From NCBI RefSeq assembly GCF_003945385.1, contig NZ_AP018920.1, forward strand, positions 1,612,001-1,676,000: a DNA stretch of 64,000 nt, in the 5' to 3' direction. Positions 62,387 to 64,000 of the stretch are shown here, one piece after another. The position numbers and the translations under genes were made by a program. Every line of letters starts with the position of its first letter. Positions within the stretch are counted from its first letter, which is position 1. A model generated the notes under the pieces. It searched no databases. It worked only from the letters and a program-made list of their open reading frames with translations, and had not been told where the DNA came from. Source of the DNA: Pseudonocardia autotrophica. GTDB lineage: Bacteria > Actinomycetota > Actinomycetes > Mycobacteriales > Pseudonocardiaceae.

Positions 62387-62854
62387 ATGCTCAACGGGAA
62401 GAAAATCGTCGCGCTCGGTGAACGCGACGGCGTCGCCGGGCCCGCCATAGCGGCTTGCGCCGAGGCGGCCGGGGCAGAGGTGGTGTTCACCGCCACCGAA
62501 TGCTTCGTTTGAACGGCATCCGGAGCCATGGACCTGCAGAGCCAGGAGGCGATCGCTCGCCTCGCCGAACTCCACGGACGCGACAACCTCGTCGTCATCA
62601 TCGGCGCACCTGATGCCGAGAGCGCCGAGATCGCCGCCGAGACCGTGGTGTTGGGAGATCCGGCTTGTGCAGGAGCCTTGGCAGAGGTCCAGTTGGGCCT
62701 CGCCGTGTACCACGTCCTCGAGGACGAAATCCGCAGCGCCGTCCCCGCGGACGTGTACGAGGACCAGGTCGGTGTGATGGCAGACGTCCTCGACGCCGCC
62801 GAGCTGAGCAGTGCCGTGGCCGGCATCCGGGCGCAGGCGCCGCAGCCATCGTGA
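62387..62854 (+). CDS. grdA: Selenoprotein GrdA, with Sec at TGA 62510
   Basis: 155 residues if TGA 62510-62512 (codon 42) is Sec. MLNGKKIVALGERDGVAGPAIAACAEAAGAEVVF, then TATECFV-U-TASGAMDLQSQEA, the hallmark CFVUTAxGAMDL, then VQLGLAVYHVLEDEIRSAVPADVYEDQVGVM to the stop. GrdA is the shared carrier that takes the carboxymethyl group as a selenoether. AGAAGGAGGTGAGACGG gives a strong ribosome site. I could not find a convincing SECIS stem by eye here. Confidence 0.9.
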
Positions 62855-63179
62855 CGCAGCCGTCGTGACGACGGGCGGGCCGGCGCCCTCGTGGTGCCGG
62901 TTCGCCCGGGTCGCTCTGGGCCAATCCGACGAACCCCAACCGCCGCCCTGGGAGGTCTGGCTCTGTCGGTCTCACCGACGAAGCCAGAGGTCGTCCCTCG
63001 ACACACCACACGTCCCGTGGACGCCGTCGCGGAGGTGCCGCTCAGGCGGCGGACGGCGACCGACCAACGACACCGTGAGGTACGAGCTGACCACGAAGCG
63101 GGGATCCAGCAGCAGGTCGCGGAGGCGGTCGAGTTCGGCAGGCGTCATCAACCCGGCGTCGACGACGGGCTACTGTAGT
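62855..63179. other. 325 bp without a recognised gene after grdA
   Basis: Open frames here are GC-driven and match nothing I recognise. The sequence probably joins the grd operon to the transposase remnant to the right. Confidence 0.5.
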
Positions 63180-63600
63180 TGCCGTGAGTTCACGCGCAGC
63201 CCATCGATCCACCGGGCGATGGGTGTCCATGTCGATCAGCACCGTGCCGTAGACGCGGCCGCGGCGTAGCGCGAAGTCGTCCACACCGAGCACTACCACG
63301 ACGCCGATCTGCGGGTCGGGTAGCCGACTGATCAGCCGCAGCAGCGTGCTGTGGCCGGTCAGCAACCCCAGCCCGGCGGCGAGCAGGGCCCCAGCCCGGC
63401 CGGGCCGACGCCAGTCCGACCGCGGCGAGCATCCGCCCGAGCTCAGGCTGCGGCGGGCATACCGCGAGGTCAACCCCGGGATCTGCTCGGCGAAGGTCCG
63501 CTTCGGACAGTCGGGGTGGTCGCAGAAGAACCGCCGTACGCCCAGCTCGATCACCACATCAACGCCGCTGATCGGCGCATCGGCGACCCGGCGTGCGTAG
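63180..63600 (-). pseudogene. ISL3-family transposase, N-terminal remnant with frameshifts
   Basis: VVIELGVRRFFCDHPDCPKRTFAEQIPGLTSRYARR holds the ISL3 zinc-finger region, LLTGHSTLLRLISRLPDP the HTH end, and VVVLGVDDFALRRGRVYGTVLIDMDTH the first catalytic Asp, as in ISL3. A frameshift near 63440 and lack of the C-terminal half show decay. Unlike the element at 28866. Confidence 0.75.
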
Positions 63601-63629
63601 CGGCTGTGGGTACGGACCGCGACACCGCC

Positions 63630-64000
63630 GCTACCCGGGGCAGCAGGCCTGCATCACGGCGGCTGCGGCCAGCCCGTCGGGGCCGACAGTGAGCAGCGCG
63701 ACGACGGCGACGATGGCGTAATGCCGAGGACGAGCCCGAGCGCGACGGGGACGGCGCGGGGAATGGTGCATGCGGGGTCGCGGACCTCCTCCGCGATGGT
63801 GGCGAGGCGGGCGTAGCCGGCGAAGGCGAAAGAAGCAGCAGCGCGGCGGACTGGCGATGCCCAACACCCCTGCAGAGGTCCAGCCGGTCAGCCGGGCCGG
63901 GTCGGCGGCGCCTCCGCCGAGCCCGGCGACGACGACCGCGGCCAGCGCCAGCAGGTAGGCGCGACGAGCACTCGGGTGAGTGCCGCGGTCTTCATGTCGC
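63630..64000 (-). pseudogene. APC-family amino-acid permease, frameshifted, runs off the window
   Basis: Read in shifting frames from the right edge: ALTRVLVA, YLLALAAVVVAGLGG, FAFAGYARLATIAEEVRDPA, TIPRAVPVALGLVLG, YAIVAVVALLTVGPDGLAAAA. The AFAGYAR...EEVRDPARTIPRA stretch is typical of APC permeases. At least three single-base shifts break the frame. Its N-terminus lies beyond the window. Confidence 0.7.

Noticed and set aside
62510..62512. TGA as the end of a 41-codon ORF in grdA
   Set aside because: CFV-U-TASGAMDL is the GrdA selenocysteine context and the rest of GrdA follows in frame.

Overview
The window is high-GC actinobacterial DNA. Compact operons with many ATGA/GTGA start-stop overlaps, GTG starts and actinobacterial-type hydrogenase and RuBisCO proteins suggest Pseudonocardia or a relative; this is inference, as there is no rRNA in the window. 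It reads as a lithoautotrophy island bordered by insertion sequences (IS) and decayed genes. No tRNA, rRNA or CRISPR array was seen.

Layout. (1) 1-2976: an IS3-family element nested in an IS1634-like element, which has cut off the 3' end of a CD-NTase gene. (2) 2977-6271 (minus): queD-queE-queC-TGT-like-CD-NTase, each overlapping the next. This is the gene set of a type IV CBASS anti-phage system plus the upstream preQ0 pathway; the cyclase is truncated and no effector is present. (3) 6401-9830: a second, intact IS1634-like copy and an IS/integrase graveyard. (4) 9927-27203: an AraC regulator, then a 16-kb plus-strand hydrogenase operon. It holds a DUF1641-like protein, group 1h [NiFe]-hydrogenase hhyS-hhyL, a maturation protease, a small protein, a TPR protein, a NifU-Rieske protein, an NHL propeller, hypF, hypC, two SIS-domain proteins, hypE, a second hypC, hypD and two conserved hypotheticals. 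hypA-hypB lie on the minus strand at 29.7-30.9 kb. (5) 27.4-32.1 kb: a small ORF, an aldolase-like pseudoenzyme, an ISL3-like element and other remnants.

(6) 32.1-55.9 kb: a Calvin-Benson-Bassham region. glpX-cbbY-gap-pgk (minus), a second aldolase pseudoenzyme and a HAD phosphatase (plus), a wrecked cydAB operon with an IS3-family element in codon 4 of cydB, rpe-tkt-prk (minus), a two-component system (plus), fba (minus), cbbL-cbbS-cbbX-lysR, then fbp-prk2-rpiB(pseudogene)-CBS protein (plus). Together H2 oxidation and CO2 fixation form the 'atmospheric chemosynthesis' gene set.

(7) 56.3-62.9 kb: a glycine/sarcosine/betaine-reductase-like operon, grdE-grdB-grdC-trx-grdA. Both grdB and grdA carry an in-frame TGA at the selenocysteine position of their family. 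grdE is split by a second copy of the IS3-family element of region 1, with a 5-bp target duplication. (8) 63.0-64.0 kb: an ISL3-like remnant and a frameshifted amino-acid permease run off the right edge.

The most unusual items are the type IV CBASS-like locus, the selenoprotein reductase operon and the two class I aldolase homologues that have lost their Schiff-base lysine.
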